DNA of 8,168 bases from an uncultured Eubacteriales bacterium (GTDB lineage Bacteria > Bacillota > Clostridia > Lachnospirales > Anaerotignaceae), in NCBI GenBank assembly GCA_934256695.1, contig CAKQPE010000084.1, forward strand, positions 1-8,168, given 5' to 3'. Below the pieces are notes generated by a model, which had not been told where the DNA came from, did not search any database, and saw only the letters and a list, made by a program, of their open reading frames with translations. The stretch's first letter is position 1; the number at the start of each line of letters is the position of its first letter. Made by a program: the position numbers and the translations under genes. Shown here piece after piece: positions 5,581-8,168 of the stretch.

Positions 5581-6912
5581 TTAGCAAACGCCCTGAGCTA
5601 TCATAGCTTCTGCAACTTTACGGAAACCAGCGATATTAGCACCTACAACAAGGTTGTCTTCGCAGCCGAATTCTTTAGCAGCAGAAGAAATGTTTTCGTA
5701 GATACCTTCCATGATTCCTTTAAGTTTAGCGTCAACTTCTTCAAATGTCCAGCTAAGTCTTTCGCTGTTCTGGCTCATTTCAAGAGCAGATGTAGCAACA
5801 CCGCCGGCATTTGCAGCCTTTGCAGGAGCAAAGAGGATACCAGCTTTAAGGAATACATCAATAGCTTCAAGTGTAGAAGGCATATTAGCACCTTCGCCTA
5901 CGCAGTAGCAGCCGTTGGCAACAAGTGTCTTAGCGTCTTCTTCGTTAATTTCGTTCTGTGTAGCACATGGAAGGGCGATGTCACACTTAATTGTCCAAAC
6001 ACCTTTGCCTTCGTGATATTCAGCACCAGGATGACCTGCAACATAATCTTTGCAACGGCCTCTCTTAATTTCTTTGATTTCTTTCATTGCTGCAAGGTCG
6101 ATACCGTTTGGATCGTAAATCCAGCCTGTTGAATCGCTCATTGTAACAACTTTAGCACCGCTCTGCTGAGCTTTCTGGCAAGCATAGATAGCAACGTTTC
6201 CTGAACCTGAGATAACAACTGTCTTGCCTTCCATTGATTTGCCGTGTGCTTTAAGCATAGCGTTTGTAAGGTATACAAGGCCGTAGCCTGTAGCTTCTGT
6301 ACGAGCAAGGGAACCGCCGTATGTAAGACCTTTGCCTGTAAGAACACCTTCGTAAAGGCCTGTAATTCTCTTGTACTGTCCGTAAAGGAAACCGATTTCA
6401 CGTCCGCCTACACCGATGTCACCGGCAGGAACGTCTGTATCTTTACCGATATGTCTGTAAAGCTCTGTCATAAAGCTCTGGCAGAAAGCCATGATTTCTC
6501 TGTCGCTCTTACCCTTAGGGTCAAAGTCTGAACCGCCTTTGCCGCCGCCGATAGGAAGTGTTGTAAGGGAGTTCTTAAAAATCTGTTCAAAGCCGAGAAA
6601 TTTAATAATACCAAGGTCTACTGATGGGTGGAATCTTAAACCGCCCTTATAAGGTCCGATAGCACTGTTAAACTGAACTCTGAAGCCTCTGTTTACCTGT
6701 ATTTTGCCATTGTCGTCAACCCAAGGAACACGGAACATAATCTGTCTTTCAGGCTCTGTTATTCTTTCGAGAATAGCATTTTTTTCGTATTTATCATCTT
6801 TGTCAAGTAATGGTCTTAATGAATTAAGAACCTCTGTGGCTGCCTGTATAAATTCCGGCTGAGCCTCGTTTTTAGCCTTTAAATTTTCTAACACTCTGTC
6901 TACATAAGACAT
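5581..6912 (-). CDS. gdhA: NADP-specific glutamate dehydrogenase
   Basis: A 443-residue hexameric glutamate dehydrogenase, interconverting 2-oxoglutarate plus ammonium and glutamate in the cytoplasm; it links carbon and nitrogen metabolism. Substrate-site motifs: GPYKGGLRFHP (Lys89), EQIFKNSLT (Lys113), PIGGGKGGSDFDP with catalytic Lys125, and PAGDIGVGGREIG with Asp165. The Rossmann fold shows GSGNVA (236-241), followed by VTMSDSTGW (257-); a Ser at the end of that strand, as in E. coli GdhA, suggests NADPH rather than NADH. Length fits EC 1.4.1.4 enzymes. ATG 6912 is chosen because AAGGAGG sits 9 bases upstream; an in-frame GTG at 6921 abuts that site. Codon choice is narrow, as in highly expressed genes. 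It is a single-gene unit, convergent with pilT, with its own promoter and terminator. Confidence 0.96.
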   Translation of the reverse strand: MSYVDRVLENLKAKNEAQPEFIQAATEVLNSLRPLLDKDDKYEKNAILERITEPERQIMFRVPWVDDNGKIQVNRGFRVQFNSAIGPYKGGLRFHPSVDLGIIKFLGFEQIFKNSLTTLPIGGGKGGSDFDPKGKSDREIMAFCQSFMTELYRHIGKDTDVPAGDIGVGGREIGFLYGQYKRITGLYEGVLTGKGLTYGGSLARTEATGYGLVYLTNAMLKAHGKSMEGKTVVISGSGNVAIYACQKAQQSGAKVVTMSDSTGWIYDPNGIDLAAMKEIKEIKRGRCKDYVAGHPGAEYHEGKGVWTIKCDIALPCATQNEINEEDAKTLVANGCYCVGEGANMPSTLEAIDVFLKAGILFAPAKAANAGGVATSALEMSQNSERLSWTFEEVDAKLKGIMEGIYENISSAAKEFGCEDNLVVGANIAGFRKVAEAMIAQGVC

Positions 6913-6921
6913 GGTTAACAC

Positions 6922-6928
6922 CCTCCTT
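6922..6928 (-). promoter_or_regulatory. gdhA ribosome binding site
   Basis: A perfect AAGGAGG on the - strand, 9 bases before ATG 6912. It rules out the GTG at 6921, which would directly adjoin it. Confidence 0.9.
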
Positions 6929-6979
6929 AGTAAATAACATCAAAATTATGTAATTAAAGGATACCTCCCATTTACATTA

Positions 6980-6996
6980 CGTAAATTATAATTACA
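6980..6996 (-). promoter_or_regulatory. Possible GlnR/TnrA-like operator over the gdhA -10 box
   Basis: On the - strand TGTAA, seven bases, then TTACG. The Bacillus GlnR/TnrA box is TGTNA-N7-TNACA, so 7 of its 8 fixed bases match. The central seven bases contain the gdhA -10 box, a position suited to repression. AT-rich surroundings make a chance match quite possible. Confidence 0.35.
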
Positions 6997-7013
6997 TTTT
7001 TTTTAAATAACAA
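6985..7013 (-). promoter_or_regulatory. gdhA promoter
   Basis: TTGTTA (7013-7008), a 17-base spacer and a perfect TATAAT (6990-6985) on the - strand. Transcription should begin near 6978, beside the palindrome TTACGTAA (6977-6984), giving a leader of about 65 bases. The leader holds a second GGGAGG (6969-6964) with no start codon at a fitting distance. Confidence 0.78.
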
Positions 7014-7168
7014 TAGATTTTTTCAAAATTTTTGCTTTTTTGCGAAATTTCTGATATATTGACATAATAAAAATAAATTTATCGCTTTAATTTGTTAAAT
7101 AATAATCTTATTTTTGCATTATATTATGTTTTCATAAGATAACAAATTAGCTGATTTTAGGAGAAAAA

Positions 7169-8119
7169 ATGACTGAAAACCAACATTTTTATTACACTTT
7201 AAATGATTTTTTGAAAAATAAATTTGGTACAAAAACAGTAAAACTTTCTTTAGACGGAGGCTTTACATGTCCTAACAGAGACGGAAAAGTAAGCACGAAA
7301 GGGTGTATATTCTGCTCGGAAAAAGGAAGCGGTGATTTTGCCGGAGAAAGAAATACTGATATTGCCGCACAAATTAAACAGCAGAAGGAGCTTTTGTCAA
7401 AAAAGTGGCCCAATGCGAAATATATTGCTTATTTTCAGGCTTTTACAAGCACATATGCACCGGCTGAGGTTTTGAGAAAAAAATATTATGAGGCTTTAAG
7501 CTGTGAAGGCATAGTCGGCTTGGCAATAGCCACAAGGGCGGACTGTATAGATGAAGAAATTATATCGCTTTTGAAGGAAATATCACAAAAAGCCTATGTG
7601 TGGGTTGAACTTGGCTTGCAGACATCAAACGAAAAAACGGCGGAGTTTATAAACAGGGGATACGGAAATGATATATTTGAAAAAGCCGTAAAAATGCTTA
7701 ATGATGCCAATATAGATGTGGTAGTGCATCTTATAGAAAATCTGCCTAACGAAACAAAAGAGGATATGATAAATTCGGTAAAATATGCCTGTTCTTTTAA
7801 AATAGCCGGAATAAAAATACAGATGCTTAATATATTAAAAGGAACGGCTTTAGATGAAATTTACAGTAAAAATCCGTTTCCGCTTTTTACTATGGAAGAA
7901 TACACGGATTTGGTTTGTGAACTTATAGAATATATACCGCCAAAGGTTGCCATACACAGGCTGACAGGTGACGGACCGAAAGATATGCTTACAGAGCCAA
8001 AGTGGGTACTGAACAAGAGGCTTGTACTGAATACAATAACGAAAAAAATGAGAGAAAAATATAAATTTATGGAACTGAAAGACCTTGGGGTTTCACCCCA
8101 AACCCCGAAAATTTTTTGA
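7169..8119 (+). CDS. TIGR01212-family (YhcC-like) radical SAM protein
   Basis: A 316-residue radical SAM enzyme of unknown substrate. The cluster motif is of the atypical long-spaced type: Cys34, Cys46 and Cys49 in TCPNRDGK...GCIFC (C-X11-C-X2-C), as in this family and unlike the usual CxxxCxxC. Other family marks are KLSLDGGFTCPNRDG, IAYFQAFTSTYAP, VGLAIATRADCID, WVELGLQTSNEKTAEFINRGY and VAIHRLTGDGPKDML. The usual GLPGET segment reads ENLPNET (190-196). ATG 7169 has AGGAG (7159-7163) 5 bases upstream. The last 12 residues (305-316, DLGVSPQTPKIF) and the stop are encoded by repeat copy C, so the natural C-terminus has probably been altered. Divergent from gdhA across 256 bases; no convincing promoter was found for it. 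Function of the family is unresolved. Confidence 0.92.
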   Translation: MTENQHFYYTLNDFLKNKFGTKTVKLSLDGGFTCPNRDGKVSTKGCIFCSEKGSGDFAGERNTDIAAQIKQQKELLSKKWPNAKYIAYFQAFTSTYAPAEVLRKKYYEALSCEGIVGLAIATRADCIDEEIISLLKEISQKAYVWVELGLQTSNEKTAEFINRGYGNDIFEKAVKMLNDANIDVVVHLIENLPNETKEDMINSVKYACSFKIAGIKIQMLNILKGTALDEIYSKNPFPLFTMEEYTDLVCELIEYIPPKVAIHRLTGDGPKDMLTEPKWVLNKRLVLNTITKKMREKYKFMELKDLGVSPQTPKIF

Positions 8120-8168
8120 AAAAAATTTAGTAAAACTTTTGATAAAATGCAATTTCATTGCATTTTTT
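8079..8168 (+). repeat. Three-hairpin repeat, copy C, overlapping a gene end
   Basis: AAGACC, H1 (TTGGGG 8085-8090 with CCCCAA 8096-8101), ACCCCG, H2 (8109-8117 with 8120-8128 around GA), linker TAAAACTTTT, H3 (AAAATGCAAT 8144-8153 with ATTGCATTTT 8157-8166) and a T-run reaching the window end. It matches copy A at 87 of 89 positions. Bases 8081-8119 are read as codons 305-316 plus TGA of the radical SAM gene. H3 is likely that gene's terminator. Confidence 0.88.

Noticed and set aside
6138..6531. Long open frames overlapping gdhA on both strands
   Set aside because: They are shadows of a firm, highly biased gene; they have no ribosome site and low-complexity, Cys- or Leu-rich translations without recognisable motifs.
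7059..7064. Perfect TTGACA upstream of the radical SAM gene
   Set aside because: No -10-like hexamer lies 16-19 bases downstream; the nearest, TTTAAT at 7086, is 21 bases away. It cannot be called a promoter.
6922..7168. RNA gene or riboswitch between gdhA and the radical SAM gene
   Set aside because: The region is AT-rich with only short weak dyads; nothing resembles a known riboswitch core or tRNA.

Overview
The window looks like a chromosomal stretch of a low-GC (roughly one third G+C by eye) Gram-positive anaerobe of class Clostridia. The signs are strong AGGAGG-type ribosome sites, sigma-A-like promoters, a clostridial-style type IV pilus cluster containing a DUF4860-like gene, and a highly codon-biased hexameric glutamate dehydrogenase. 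Genus cannot be fixed from the sequence alone.

Layout. Positions 1-408 carry no gene. They hold three small hairpin repeats of one family (6-48, 57-104, 154-197), one inverted copy of a second repeat family (225-313), and the promoter region of the first gene. A secreted transglutaminase-like protein follows (433-1332). Then comes a tight six-gene operon on the + strand (1477-5294): GspF/PilC-type membrane platform, a one-TM protein, a DUF4860-like one-TM protein, a prepilin-like protein, a PilX-like minor pilin candidate, and a PilT-type ATPase. Several genes in it overlap or nearly touch. Between the convergent pilT (+) and gdhA (-) genes lie two facing copies of the second repeat family. 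gdhA (5581-6912, -) has a well-formed promoter overlapped by a GlnR/TnrA-like box. A divergent radical SAM gene (7169-8119, +) ends inside a fourth copy of that repeat.

How the parts relate. The pilus genes form the core of a type IV filament or pseudopilus machine, but the only ATPase is of the PilT type; no PilB, prepilin peptidase or PilM/N/O gene is here. gdhA and the radical SAM gene are ordinary housekeeping neighbours.

The most unusual signal is the second repeat family: four copies in 8 kb, each built as three consecutive hairpins (H1, H2, H3), where substitutions in one arm are matched by compensating changes in the other arm. Three of the four copies sit directly after a stop codon in the gene's orientation, and the third hairpin is a terminator-like module whose sequence differs between copies. 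One copy supplies the last 12 codons and the stop of the radical SAM gene.
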